In this document: in pieces, positions 8,218 to 16,846 of the stretch | How positions within the stretch are numbered: the stretch's first letter is position 1 | Layout of the letters: each line of letters starts with the position of its first letter | From: Acinetobacter halotolerans | GTDB lineage: Bacteria > Pseudomonadota > Gammaproteobacteria > Pseudomonadales > Moraxellaceae | Direction of reading: 5' to 3' | DNA: 64,000 nucleotides | Assembly: GCF_004208515.1 (NCBI RefSeq) | Contig: NZ_SGIM01000004.1 | Span: forward strand, 173,102-237,101 | Notes under the pieces: model-generated | Seen by the model: the letters and a program-made list of their open reading frames with translations, nothing else | The model's database searches: none | Told to the model about the DNA's origin: nothing | Translations under genes and position numbers: made by a program

Positions 8218-8969
8218 CAGGGTACCTCTCTGGCCGGTTTGGATTGAGAGAGATACTCAGTGTGCTGTTCAATTTTAAGTTTTAAAACGGTGAGTTCTTG
8301 TAGTTGTTGAATAAAAAGCGGAGGAGAATTATCTATATTGTTTTCTTCATGGATAACAATACTTTTAATTTCGCTAAGTTCTTCATTAATAAAATGATAA
8401 ATCACACTATCTCGCTCAGTCGATAATATCTCCATGATCTTATTTTGAGTTTCTTTCCAGATGTCCTCACCCAACATTTCTCGAATCAGTATGGTATTGC
8501 TAATCTTAATACTAACCACTTCATAGCGATCTTTATGGGTGAGTTGTAATAACTTTTTAAGTTGATCTTGAAAGTGTTTAAGGGCCGTGAGTGGTAAAAT
8601 ATCATGTTGATAATTTCGATCATAACTTTGGATCGCACGATAGCTTGCCAATGCATTTTGGATATTATGACGTATGGCACTAAAAAAAATAGGCGCGGTC
8701 GGAGCGACGAATAAAAGCAGCAGTTGACGTTCAATATAGGTTTGATTGGCTAAATCAAGAAAGAAATAGACCGCAATCGAAATGAACATGACCAAGCCCA
8801 ATATCAGTGCTTTTCCAACACTTAAATATGCGCCCGCAATGACAAGAATGAGAAGGAAGATCCAACTGCCACGATAAGTTGCTGGTAACCACTCGTAAGC
8901 GACTATACCCATAAATACTTGAGCTGAGATAATCCACAAGACGAGTGCTGGAGCGGGATTTTTCTGCAT
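8217..8969 (-). CDS. Membrane protein with degenerate GGDEF-like domain
   Basis: First gene of the minus-strand operon, 250 residues. About four membrane helices fill residues 8-100 (LWIISAQVFMGIVAYEWL, then IFLLILVIAGAYLSVGKALI and onward). The cytosolic part (about 125-235) has the pattern of a diguanylate cyclase fold, with RYEVVSIKISNTILIREMLGED at the start, but the GGDEF loop is replaced by something like NEELSEI and I see no RxxD inhibitory site. It would therefore be catalytically dead. The plan (membrane helices plus inactive GGDEF) recalls PelD, a c-di-GMP receptor, without its GAF domain or I-site. A regulatory partner for the glycosyltransferase is inferred. Confidence 0.55.
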   Translation of the reverse strand: MQKNPAPALVLWIISAQVFMGIVAYEWLPATYRGSWIFLLILVIAGAYLSVGKALILGLVMFISIAVYFFLDLANQTYIERQLLLLFVAPTAPIFFSAIRHNIQNALASYRAIQSYDRNYQHDILPLTALKHFQDQLKKLLQLTHKDRYEVVSIKISNTILIREMLGEDIWKETQNKIMEILSTERDSVIYHFINEELSEIKSIVIHEENNIDNSPPLFIQQLQELTVLKLKIEQHTEYLSQSKPAREVP

Positions 8970-9173
8970 AGTAAGTTTAGTTTTATTCAGTATGTTTTGT
9001 GATCAAATTAGCATTAATCTTTGATTATTACGATAGTTTTTTGTTATTAATATTATGAAATCGTTGTTATAAACAACAAGATACAATGGATTTTGTATAT
9101 TGTTTGAACAATTCCAGAAATAAAAATAACGATCTATTTGGTCAGACTAAAGTTTATTGATTTTTCATATAAT

Positions 9174-10619
9174 CTAGTGCAAATAAGCTTTGAATGTTTC
9201 GATTGCGCGGACACGACTGCTTTTTAGATCGACGATCGGCACTGGATAATTTAAGCTTTTAACTGAATTTTTAGCATAAGGTTCATGGATGGATTTGTCA
9301 TCTAAATCAGCAAGCTCAGGCAGCCATTTGCGAATATAATCTCCTTGTGGATCAAATTTTTGCGATTGGCTGACTGGATTGAAGATACGAAAATAGGGCA
9401 CCGCATCGGTACCTGTGGATGCACACCATTGCCATCCACCATTATTGGCAGCCAAATCTCCATCAATCAGATGTTGCATAAACCATTGTTCACCCTTACG
9501 CCAATCAATCAGTAAATTCTTACTTAAGAACATGGCACAAATCATGCGGACTCGATTGTGCATCCAACCTGTGGCGAGTAATTGACGCATACCCGCATCA
9601 ACGATTGGAATGCCTGTTTGTCCTTGTTTCCATTTTTCAAGTCCAATTGGATCATCACGCCAGCCAATATTTTGGGTGGAGGATTTAAACGGCAAATGTT
9701 TCGAAACTTTGGGGAAATCAAACAGAATATGTTGATAAAACTCGCGCCATAACAACTCATCTAGCCATGTTTGTTGACCTTCTGATTGGATAATAAAATC
9801 ACCTTGTTGTTGGCGAAATAAGGCCTGAATACATTGGCGAATTGAGATGATGCCGATATTCATATACGCCGAGAGTTGACTGGTTCCTGCTTGGGCAGGT
9901 AAGTCACGTTCATTTTTATAGTTGATCAATTTTTCATCTATAAATTGATCGAGTAAATGCAGTGCGTATGCTTCACCGATTTTCCAATTTTCTATGCATG
10001 GCTGAGGAAGTTTTGCCGCGTAGTGTTGTTGTAATGCTTCAATATCTGTTTCTTGCAGTGACGAAAAATCACAGCTAATTTGGGGTTGAGTCTCAGGCAA
10101 CGGATAACATTGGGGTAACCCATGTTGTAAACGCTGATAGCAGGTTTTTTTGAATGCACCAAAGACTTGATAAGGTAAATTGGATTGATTACGTATCGAA
10201 GCGACAGGGAAAAGCGTGCGGTCATTGAGTAGAATAAGATCTTTTTTATGCCGATTTAACAAGGCTTGAGTGTCATGATCACGTTTTAACTCATTTACGC
10301 CGAGTTCAATATTTGCATATACATGTTGAAAATGAAGATGCTGAGATAAATTTTCGAAGAATTTAGGGATATCTTGCCAGTGTGGCACTGTAACTGTGAT
10401 CAGTGGAATATTTAACGCAGTAAGCGCTTGTTTTAGCTGTTTGAGTTGGCGTAAGTAAAACTCAATTTTAATCGGGGCATCATCATGCAGTTGCCATTGT
10501 TCAGGTGACAAGATCACCAGAGCAATCGTAGGTCCTGTTTGTGTAGCATGCCAAAGGGCAGCATGATCATGAATTCTGAGATCTTGGCGAAACCAAATCA
10601 GTTGATAATCGCTTTGCAT
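9174..10619 (-). CDS. phrB: Deoxyribodipyrimidine photolyase
   Basis: Light-driven repair of cyclobutane pyrimidine dimers in DNA. The 481-residue protein has the usual length. The N-terminal Rossmann-like antenna domain opens with LIWFRQDLRIHDHAAL, and the C-terminal FAD domain has WLDELLWREFYQHIL, MRQLLATGWMHNRVRM and the characteristic NNGGWQWCASTGTDAVPYFR. ATG 10619 is chosen because an upstream in-frame TTG at 10637 adds six non-conserved residues. The gene follows slyD on the same strand with a terminator between them, so it is likely its own unit. Confidence 0.95.
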   Translation of the reverse strand: MQSDYQLIWFRQDLRIHDHAALWHATQTGPTIALVILSPEQWQLHDDAPIKIEFYLRQLKQLKQALTALNIPLITVTVPHWQDIPKFFENLSQHLHFQHVYANIELGVNELKRDHDTQALLNRHKKDLILLNDRTLFPVASIRNQSNLPYQVFGAFKKTCYQRLQHGLPQCYPLPETQPQISCDFSSLQETDIEALQQHYAAKLPQPCIENWKIGEAYALHLLDQFIDEKLINYKNERDLPAQAGTSQLSAYMNIGIISIRQCIQALFRQQQGDFIIQSEGQQTWLDELLWREFYQHILFDFPKVSKHLPFKSSTQNIGWRDDPIGLEKWKQGQTGIPIVDAGMRQLLATGWMHNRVRMICAMFLSKNLLIDWRKGEQWFMQHLIDGDLAANNGGWQWCASTGTDAVPYFRIFNPVSQSQKFDPQGDYIRKWLPELADLDDKSIHEPYAKNSVKSLNYPVPIVDLKSSRVRAIETFKAYLH

Positions 10620-10691
10620 AAAGTAAGAACCACTCAATTTATTAGAAGAGGTAAGGTATTTTTCTTATTTTATAAAAGTGAATGTGAAAAA

Positions 10692-10717
10692 AAAGCAAAG
10701 CCGAGGCTTTGCTTTTT
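10692..10717 (-). terminator. Terminator between slyD and phrB
   Basis: An 11-bp stem (AAAGCAAAGCC with GGCTTTGCTTT) around a tiny loop, with A-runs and T-runs on either side. It can stop transcription leaving slyD on the minus strand. Confidence 0.8.
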
Positions 10718-10739
10718 GTAGTGCTAATTCATAAATGAA

Positions 10740-11222
10740 TTAGTGGTGGTGACCACCTGCACCGTGTACGTGACCGTGATCTAATTCTTCTTGAGAAGCA
10801 TCACGGATTTCTACGATTTCAACTTCAAAAGTAAGGTCTTGACCTGCAAGCGGGAAGTTTGCATCAACAAGAATGTTATCACCTTCAATCGCTTTAACTG
10901 TTACGATCTGTACGCCGTCATCAGTTTGAGCTTGGAATTGCATACCCGGTTGGATGTTGTCCACACCTTGGAACATTTGAGCTGGAACTTCTTGCACGAG
11001 GTCAGGGTTGTATTCACCGTAACCTTCCGCAGCTGGAACGTTTACTGTGAATTTTTCGCCAACAGTTTTACCTGTAAGTGCATTTTCTAAACCAGGAATG
11101 ATATTGCCTGCGCCGTGCAAATATGCAAGTGGTTCACCTTGAGATTTATCAAGTGTTTCACCCTCAGCGTTTGTTAAAGTGTAGTGGAATGAAACCACGT
11201 GGTTATTTGCAATAGCAGTCAT
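10740..11222 (-). CDS. slyD: FKBP-type peptidyl-prolyl isomerase, SlyD-like
   Basis: Cytosolic cis-trans prolyl isomerase and metal-binding chaperone. The FKBP core is interrupted by an IF (insert-in-flap) domain, as in SlyD: the LAYLHGAGNIIPGLENAL segment, then AEGYGEYNPDLVQEVP, the insert, and a closing LTFEVEIVEI. The C-terminus is His-rich (HGHVHGAGGHHH), which in SlyD binds nickel and other metals. The ATG at 11222 gives 160 residues and aligns with SlyD starts; another ATG at 11240 would add MTWIKN. No obvious operon partner. Confidence 0.9.
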   Translation of the reverse strand: MTAIANNHVVSFHYTLTNAEGETLDKSQGEPLAYLHGAGNIIPGLENALTGKTVGEKFTVNVPAAEGYGEYNPDLVQEVPAQMFQGVDNIQPGMQFQAQTDDGVQIVTVKAIEGDNILVDANFPLAGQDLTFEVEIVEIRDASQEELDHGHVHGAGGHHH

Positions 11223-11343
11223 GTTTTTAATCCATGTCATTAATTTAGGTATATATCATAAAGTGAAAAATCGTTTTTGTAGACCATTTTCCACTTTTTG
11301 AAACGATTTCGTTATAAATATGCACGAAATTAAAAATTTCAAC

Positions 11344-12630
11344 TCAATATAGTTTAATTTTTGGACGGACACGTCTCGTGAGCAAATCTTTCATGGTGAG
11401 CATCCCTGCCTGGGTATAACCATGAATATTGGCTTGGTGTAGTCGATACAAAGAAACATACATGGTTTTGGCAATAAAACCTTGTACACTGACATCACCC
11501 AACAATTCTCCAACCGCTTGATTACGGCTTAAAGAAACCAGTGATCCTTTGTCATTAAAGATAAACATTGGTTGAGGCGAGCCTGATAACCGTGCTGCTA
11601 ATGCATCGACCAAGAATGTTGCTTGTTGGCTTGCCACTTGTGCACGTGGTCCTAAAGGTGGTTGACGCGCATCTAACTGACAATGTGCACAATCACCAAA
11701 TGCGAACACATTTGGATCAGAATACGTCTGTAAGGTCGCATAGACCATTAAACGGTTAATTTTGTCACGTTTAAAATCAGTAAATGACTCTAGAACTTTA
11801 GGTGCTTTCACACCAGCTGCCCATACCGTAATATCCGAATGCAAAACATGCCCATTACTAAAGTAGACATTAGACTGATCTACTTTTTGTACTTTGTGCT
11901 CCGTCAGAACCTCGATGCCCATTTTCTTGAGTTGCTTGGCGCTATGCGCTGCTGTTTTCTCATTGAGTGCAGGCAGAATGCGATCAGATGCTTCAATTAA
12001 TGTGATTTTGACCTGCTTCGGATTAATTTTCTTTAATCCATAGCGATAAAAGTTCTTGGTGGTTTCAATCAGTTCTGCCGCCAACTCAACTCCAGTCGCG
12101 CCTGCACCAACGATTCCAATATTCAAAGCGCGGTCATTGGGTTGATTTTGCGCTTCGATATAAAGGTGGAATAAATCTTGTTGAAAAATGTCTGCTTGTT
12201 GACGACTGTCTAGGAAATGACAATATTCACGAACACCTTCAGTACCAAAATCATTGGAGACTGAACCTACAGCCAGCACCAAAGTGTCATAACTTAAGCT
12301 TTGAATTTGTGGGGTATGTTCTTTGGAAAGCTGAGGGGGAGCGAGGGTAATTTGTTTTTGATCTTTATTGACATCAATTAAAGTACCAAGCACAAATTCA
12401 AAGTGATGCTTTTCTGCGTGAGCAAAATAATTGGTTTGTTCTTCGTGAGGGTTGATTGAGCCAGCGGCGATTTCGTGAAGGAGCGGTTTCCAGATATGGG
12501 TAAGGTTCTGATCGACTAAAGTAATTTTAGCTTTGTTACGTCGACCAAAACGTTCACCGAGTTGTGTTGCAAGCTCTAAACCACCTGCGCCACCGCCCAC
12601 AATCACGATATGATGTAAGGTTTTGCTCAT
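11344..12630 (-). CDS. ndh: Type II NADH:quinone oxidoreductase (NDH-2)
   Basis: Single-subunit, non-proton-pumping NADH dehydrogenase that feeds electrons to quinone at the inner membrane. The 428-residue chain shows the FAD dinucleotide fold at the N-terminus (IVGGGAGGLELATQLG), the NAD fold near residue 165 (GIVGAGATGVELAAEL) and the second FAD motif FAFGDCAHC near residue 310. A quinone-site-like stretch PPLGPRAQVASQQA follows. The C-terminal part has amphipathic segments expected for membrane attachment. It lies downstream of dacC on the same strand with a 93-bp gap. Confidence 0.92.
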   Translation of the reverse strand: MSKTLHHIVIVGGGAGGLELATQLGERFGRRNKAKITLVDQNLTHIWKPLLHEIAAGSINPHEEQTNYFAHAEKHHFEFVLGTLIDVNKDQKQITLAPPQLSKEHTPQIQSLSYDTLVLAVGSVSNDFGTEGVREYCHFLDSRQQADIFQQDLFHLYIEAQNQPNDRALNIGIVGAGATGVELAAELIETTKNFYRYGLKKINPKQVKITLIEASDRILPALNEKTAAHSAKQLKKMGIEVLTEHKVQKVDQSNVYFSNGHVLHSDITVWAAGVKAPKVLESFTDFKRDKINRLMVYATLQTYSDPNVFAFGDCAHCQLDARQPPLGPRAQVASQQATFLVDALAARLSGSPQPMFIFNDKGSLVSLSRNQAVGELLGDVSVQGFIAKTMYVSLYRLHQANIHGYTQAGMLTMKDLLTRRVRPKIKLY

Positions 12631-12723
12631 GATTAACCTGATTATTTTTGTGAAAGGATGGGGGGATTATGCCATCCTTTTTTTATTTGTGTATGGTTAA
12701 TCTTGATAAAATTAGTCGAGTTT

Positions 12724-14043
12724 CTATCCTTGATTTAAAGGATGAAGTTTGGCAGCTTGATTATCATTTGTTGAGAAAAACGAGAACAAGTTGGAAAACC
12801 AAGTCATGATTCTTTGAAAAAGATTGGCTTCTTCAATTTGCACATCATTTTCAATTTGTAAACTACGAAGTAACTGATTATTTTGATAAATTGAAACCGT
12901 GGCGAGGTTCATGGCTTGGGTCAATGGTGCAGTTAAATGTTGTTGATTAAGTTCAATATTGATATGCGTATTGGTCGTTTGTAGCGGCTCGACTGGAGTG
13001 ATTTGTTGATTTGTATCAAGCACCTGAATCCGTTGAGTGGCTAAATCAAAAGTATTTAAATCAATCGGTGCGGGTTGAGCATATAAAGACGTAGTCACAA
13101 TGGTTGGCTGTTGTGTTTCAACTTTAAACATTTTCAAAGTTGATTTAATCACTGGAAGTTCAGCAATCAGTCTATGCTTTGGAATGACCTCCTCATCACG
13201 CGTATAGGTATAAGCCAAGTTCATTAACTTGTGTGCTACCTCAGCGCGTTTTATGGCGTTTGGCGTGCCCAAAACAACCACAATCAAACGTCGGCTATCT
13301 ACATGTGAATTAGAAGTAGGGCGCTCTGCTGTTAAAGCTAAATTGTAGCCCGCTGCTTTGGTATAACCCGTTTTTAAGCCGTCAGAGGTCGGATCCATTT
13401 TGAGAGCAAGGTTAGTTGCATGATGGAAACGTTGATTGTAGCTAAAACTTGGCATTTTTGAATAAATCAAATAGTCCGGTGTTTTGGTGACAATGGCTTG
13501 CGCTAACAAACTCAGATCGGCAGCAGTCGAATAATGATCGGTCATGGTAATGCCTGACGGATTACTAAAACGAGTATCTTTCATTCCTAAAGCTTGTGCT
13601 TCTTGATTCATGCGAACCAAAAATTGCGGCACGCTCCCTGAGATTTTTTCAGCCAAGGTTAAGGCGGCATCATTGGCAGACATGATGATCAGACCTGCTA
13701 ACAATTGATCTACCGAAATTTGTTCGCCTGCTTTCAAATACATTTGCGACTCATCCCACATCACTGAATTGACAATAGGTGTGGCGGTAAGCACATCTTC
13801 TTTACGTAATTTGCCTGCTTCGATTTCTTTTAAAGCAATATAAGCCACCATCATTTTGGTCAACGATGCTGGCGCACGCTGCACATGACTATTGTGTTCA
13901 GCAATAATTTGTCCTGATTGTACATCGATGATCGACCACGCCTGAGCTTCGACTGTTTCGGGCATAATATTGAGTAAATTTGCATGTGTTAGCTGAGCCA
14001 AAAGCATGCTAAGAAATAAACAGAGGGAGAGATAAAATTTCAC
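12724..14043 (-). CDS. dacC: D-alanyl-D-alanine carboxypeptidase (PBP5/6 family)
   Basis: Periplasmic enzyme that removes the terminal D-Ala from peptidoglycan pentapeptides. A signal peptide (to about A21) is followed by the catalytic motifs S60-L-T-K63, S123-A-N125 and K225-T-G227. The second half has the extra beta-rich domain of PBP5/6, and the C-terminus carries an amphipathic stretch (FQRIMTWFSNLFSFFS) that would anchor it to the membrane. At 439 residues it is somewhat longer than E. coli PBP5 or 6 (about 400). The start codon is GTG with an AAAGG site 7 bp upstream. The choice of dacC among dac paralogues is by length and Acinetobacter usage, so the symbol is less sure than the function. 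Confidence 0.9.
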   Translation of the reverse strand: MKFYLSLCLFLSMLLAQLTHANLLNIMPETVEAQAWSIIDVQSGQIIAEHNSHVQRAPASLTKMMVAYIALKEIEAGKLRKEDVLTATPIVNSVMWDESQMYLKAGEQISVDQLLAGLIIMSANDAALTLAEKISGSVPQFLVRMNQEAQALGMKDTRFSNPSGITMTDHYSTAADLSLLAQAIVTKTPDYLIYSKMPSFSYNQRFHHATNLALKMDPTSDGLKTGYTKAAGYNLALTAERPTSNSHVDSRRLIVVVLGTPNAIKRAEVAHKLMNLAYTYTRDEEVIPKHRLIAELPVIKSTLKMFKVETQQPTIVTTSLYAQPAPIDLNTFDLATQRIQVLDTNQQITPVEPLQTTNTHINIELNQQHLTAPLTQAMNLATVSIYQNNQLLRSLQIENDVQIEEANLFQRIMTWFSNLFSFFSTNDNQAAKLHPLNQG

Positions 14044-14209
14044 TTAAATACCTTTTACAGCCGATCCAGTGGCATGAACGCAAGAAAAGCATGCTATGAC
14101 TTTTCTGCCATAGAATCCAGCAACTTTTGCAGACAATTTCGACAACTGCGCAAGACTTTGTAAAAAAATGATAAGCTGTGAGAAATCTTTCTATTTGCTA
14201 TTTTGAACT

Positions 14210-15913
14210 ATGCTGCACTATCAAATTGAGTTCGATGATTATCGCCAACACCTCATTCATGTCACGCTTCGTTTTCTTGCCAACCCAAATCAAGAACTTT
14301 GGTTGCCAACTTGGATTCCAGGGAGTTATCTGATTCGTGAATTTTCAAAACATATCGAGTCGGTTAAAGCATCGGATGAAGCAGGACGTTTACTCAGTAT
14401 TAAGAAAACCGAGAAAAATCGCTGGCGGTTATTCAATACTGACCATGAACTGATTACGGTTGAATATGATGTCTATGCATACGATTTATCGGTGCGTGGT
14501 GCTTATGTGGATCAAACGCGTGTGTATGTCAATCCAGCCTGTGTTTGTTTGGGACTTCAGGATCAAGAACAATCACCATGTGAAGTGGAACTGTTCCTAC
14601 CAAATGAATTGAAGCATTTTCAGATTGCTACAGGTTTGCCTGCGAAAAGTTTAGTCAAAGGACGTTTTACTTTAAAAGCTGAAAATTATGATCAGCTGAT
14701 TGATAGCCCATTTGAACTCGCTGATCAAAGTCGTTTTAGTTTTGAAGCAAATGGTATTCCTCACGAGTTTGTGATTTCAGGTAAACACAGTGCCAATCTG
14801 CAACGTTTACAAGCTGATATCGAAAAAATATGTCGTACTGAAATCGATATGTTTGGCTCAGCACCATTTCAAAACTATAGCTTTATGACCATGGCGACAG
14901 GCAATAGTTATGGTGGTTTGGAACATTGCAATAGTACAAGTTTGATTACCCCGCGTGATGATCTACCGAAAGTAGATGAAGCAGAAGAGCCATCTAAGGA
15001 TTATCAACGTTTCTTAGGTTTATGTAGTCATGAATATTTCCATTCATGGTTAGTAAAATTTATTCGCCCAGAAAACTTTGCCAATTATGATTTGCACAAA
15101 GAGGGCTATACCAGCTTACTTTGGATATTTGAAGGCTTTACATCTTATTATGACGATCTGATTTTGTTACGTAGTGGTGTCATTTCACAAGCATCGTATT
15201 TAGATTTATTAAAAGCGCAAATTGATCGTTATTTACAAAACCCTGGACGTTTTATTCAGTCTGTTTCTGAGTCGAGTTTTGATGCTTGGATTAAGTTCTA
15301 TCGTCAGGATGAGAACTCTATTAACGCAGGCACAAGTTACTATAACAAAGGCAGCTTAGTGGCGCTTTGCCTAGATATGGGTTTGCGTCTAAGAGGTTCA
15401 AGTCTCGATGCTTTGATGCGTCGTTTATATGAAAATACGCAACAGGGAATTCAGGTCAATGATCGAACAATTTTTGAGTTGTGTCATGAACTGACGGGGG
15501 ATGATTGGGTTGAGCAAATTAATCATTTGATCAATACCACTGACGAACTGCCATTGGACCAATTGTTGCCAGAATTTGGTTTAAATTATACGATCAAAAA
15601 TGAAAAAGCACTTCCGTTTGGTTTGAAAACGGTAGATAAAGCTGAGGGCGTAGTGATACAGCAGGTTCGCCGTGACAGTACTGCGGCTCAGGCGGGATTA
15701 TCTGCCAATGATGTGATTATTGCCATTGATGGTTTAAAAGCATCAGATAAATTGCTCGCCCAATATTCGAAGCAGCAAGCTTCATTTACTGTGTTTGCTT
15801 TCCGTCGAGATGAGCTCTTGCAATTTGAGCTTCAGGGCGGAGAAAATCCACTCACCACGGTTGAATTGAAAGTTGAAGATCAAAGCAAAGTAGATGCTTG
15901 GTTGAAAGTATAA
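14210..15913 (+). CDS. M61-family metallopeptidase with PDZ domain
   Basis: Zinc peptidase of the M61 glycyl-aminopeptidase family, 567 residues. An N-terminal beta-sandwich (LWLPTWIPGSYLIREF near 40-56) leads into the catalytic domain with H274-E-Y-F-H278, the HExxH zinc site, and EGFTSYYDD about 30 residues later, which supplies the third ligand. A PDZ domain lies at about 460-550 (GVVIQQVRRDSTAAQAGLSANDVIIAIDG). No signal peptide is visible, so it is probably cytosolic. Monocistronic, divergent from dacC and followed by its own terminator. Substrate unknown. Confidence 0.92.
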   Translation: MLHYQIEFDDYRQHLIHVTLRFLANPNQELWLPTWIPGSYLIREFSKHIESVKASDEAGRLLSIKKTEKNRWRLFNTDHELITVEYDVYAYDLSVRGAYVDQTRVYVNPACVCLGLQDQEQSPCEVELFLPNELKHFQIATGLPAKSLVKGRFTLKAENYDQLIDSPFELADQSRFSFEANGIPHEFVISGKHSANLQRLQADIEKICRTEIDMFGSAPFQNYSFMTMATGNSYGGLEHCNSTSLITPRDDLPKVDEAEEPSKDYQRFLGLCSHEYFHSWLVKFIRPENFANYDLHKEGYTSLLWIFEGFTSYYDDLILLRSGVISQASYLDLLKAQIDRYLQNPGRFIQSVSESSFDAWIKFYRQDENSINAGTSYYNKGSLVALCLDMGLRLRGSSLDALMRRLYENTQQGIQVNDRTIFELCHELTGDDWVEQINHLINTTDELPLDQLLPEFGLNYTIKNEKALPFGLKTVDKAEGVVIQQVRRDSTAAQAGLSANDVIIAIDGLKASDKLLAQYSKQQASFTVFAFRRDELLQFELQGGENPLTTVELKVEDQSKVDAWLKV

Positions 15914-15922
15914 GATATAAAG

Positions 15923-15945
15923 AGAGAGGGGCAACCCTCTCTTTT
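15923..15945 (+). terminator. Terminator of the M61 peptidase gene
   Basis: Stem AGAGAGGG / CCCTCTCT with a GCA(A) loop followed by TTTT, ten bases after the stop codon. Confidence 0.75.
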
Positions 15946-16008
15946 ATTCAAATGCGGAGATTGATGATCGAATAAGATGATCAATCTAGTTTTATTGGTT
16001 GTAAATGA

Positions 16009-16407
16009 TTAGTTTCCACGATAGGTCGAATAACCATAAGGACTGATTAAAAGGGGAATATGATAGTGTTCAAGTTTTCCATCGATCATAAAAATGACGG
16101 GTACTTCTGGAAAAAATGAATTCTGATTATTGTCTTTAAACCATTCGCCTGTCTTAAAAGTTACTTTATAAACTCCTTTTTTTAATGCTGTATTTTTGGG
16201 ATAAAGTTCACTAATCCGACCTTGTTGATTGGTTACGCCAGAACTTATTTCCTTCCATTTGTTATTTTCTTGAGTTTCCAGAGTGACTTTTACGTTGGCA
16301 GAAGGAAGACCGTTTTCTAAATTGAGTACATGTACACTTAAAGGATTTTGTGCATAACACACAGAAGTAAAAACAATACCGATAAGTACGATAAAAGTTT
16401 TAATCAT
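16009..16407 (-). CDS. Transthyretin-like 5-hydroxyisourate hydrolase, exported
   Basis: HIU hydrolase converts 5-hydroxyisourate to OHCU in urate breakdown. The 132-residue protein has the family's features: SVHVLNLENGLPSANVKVTLE near the mature N-terminus, GRISELY, YKVTFKTGEWF, FFPEVPVIF and a closing YHIPLLISPYGYSTYRGN. A signal peptide (cleavage after CYA, residue 19) predicts a periplasmic enzyme. The family's C-terminal YRGS signature ends here in YRGN, so the last Ser is changed. ATG 16407 is preferred over TTG 16440. No other urate genes lie nearby. Fold is certain; catalytic role is likely. Confidence 0.85.
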   Translation of the reverse strand: MIKTFIVLIGIVFTSVCYAQNPLSVHVLNLENGLPSANVKVTLETQENNKWKEISSGVTNQQGRISELYPKNTALKKGVYKVTFKTGEWFKDNNQNSFFPEVPVIFMIDGKLEHYHIPLLISPYGYSTYRGN

Positions 16408-16570
16408 TTGATTGATCCAAAAATTTATAAAAGTTTCCAATTTTAATCATTTGTTAAAAAAAGTAGTTTAAAAAAGTGTAAATACAAGGTCGGAAAAACT
16501 GTGATGTCACAGGTTGATGTACAGTAAATGACCAAGGAATAGGGGTTTGTATCATAGACCTTAGTAGGTA

Positions 16571-16690
16571 TTTCGTAGCGAAATGTCGTTATCACTAGAT
16601 ATTGCGTTGACTAGGATGCCCAGAGGACTGATACTCTCATGTTTTAATTAAGCTAACCGGTTCGCATGGGGCGAGTCTTAAACTTGCGCC
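16571..16690 (+). ncRNA. Candidate structured leader RNA upstream of icd, copy A
   Basis: First of two tandem copies in the 406-bp region before the monomeric isocitrate dehydrogenase gene. Conserved blocks are GCGAAATGTCGTTAT (16578-16592), GATATTGCGTTGACT (16598-16612) and AACCGGTTCGCA (16655-16666). GCGAA at the front pairs with TTCGC at the back to close an 89-nt domain. Inside, TATC pairs with GATA, flanked by GTC and GAC. A GC-rich hairpin (GGCGAG with CTTGCGCC) follows. A competing hairpin TTTCG/CGAAA overlaps the closing stem. Seen in the sequence; regulatory function is inferred. Confidence 0.65.
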
Positions 16691-16695
16691 TGTTA

Positions 16696-16815
16696 TTTCT
16701 CAGCGAAATGTCGTTATTACAGGATATTGCGTTGACTGAGATATGAGCAGAACAGATATTCTCTAGTTTACTTACGTAAACCGGTTCGCAGGGGCTAGGC
16801 CAAAAGCTCGGCTCT
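16696..16815 (+). ncRNA. Candidate structured leader RNA upstream of icd, copy B
   Basis: Second tandem copy, offset by 125 bp. The same blocks recur: GCGAAATGTCGTTAT (16703-16717), GATATTGCGTTGACT (16723-16737) and AACCGGTTCGCA (16779-16790), with an 88-nt span against 89 in copy A. The closing GCGAA/TTCGC pairing is kept, and the inner TATC/GATA helix becomes TATT/GATA, a C-G to U.G change that keeps pairing. The linker sequences between blocks differ, as expected for a selected RNA. The copy ends about 30 bp before the ribosome site AAGGGG of the icd gene. Confidence 0.65.
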
Positions 16816-16846
16816 AAAAAACTCAATCCAACACAAGGGGCTATAT

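Noticed and set aside
1002..8969. Locus as pgaABCD (PNAG)
   Set aside because: No PgaB-type deacetylase domain and no PgaD; a BcsB-like subunit and WecB are present instead.
10692..10717. Hairpin near slyD as a CRISPR-like or repeat element
   Set aside because: A single stem with A/T-runs placed exactly at a transcript end; an ordinary terminator.
12655..12684. GGATGG / CCATCC stem with T-run between dacC and ndh
   Set aside because: The T-run is on the + strand side, while both genes are on the minus strand, so it does not fit a terminator for dacC.
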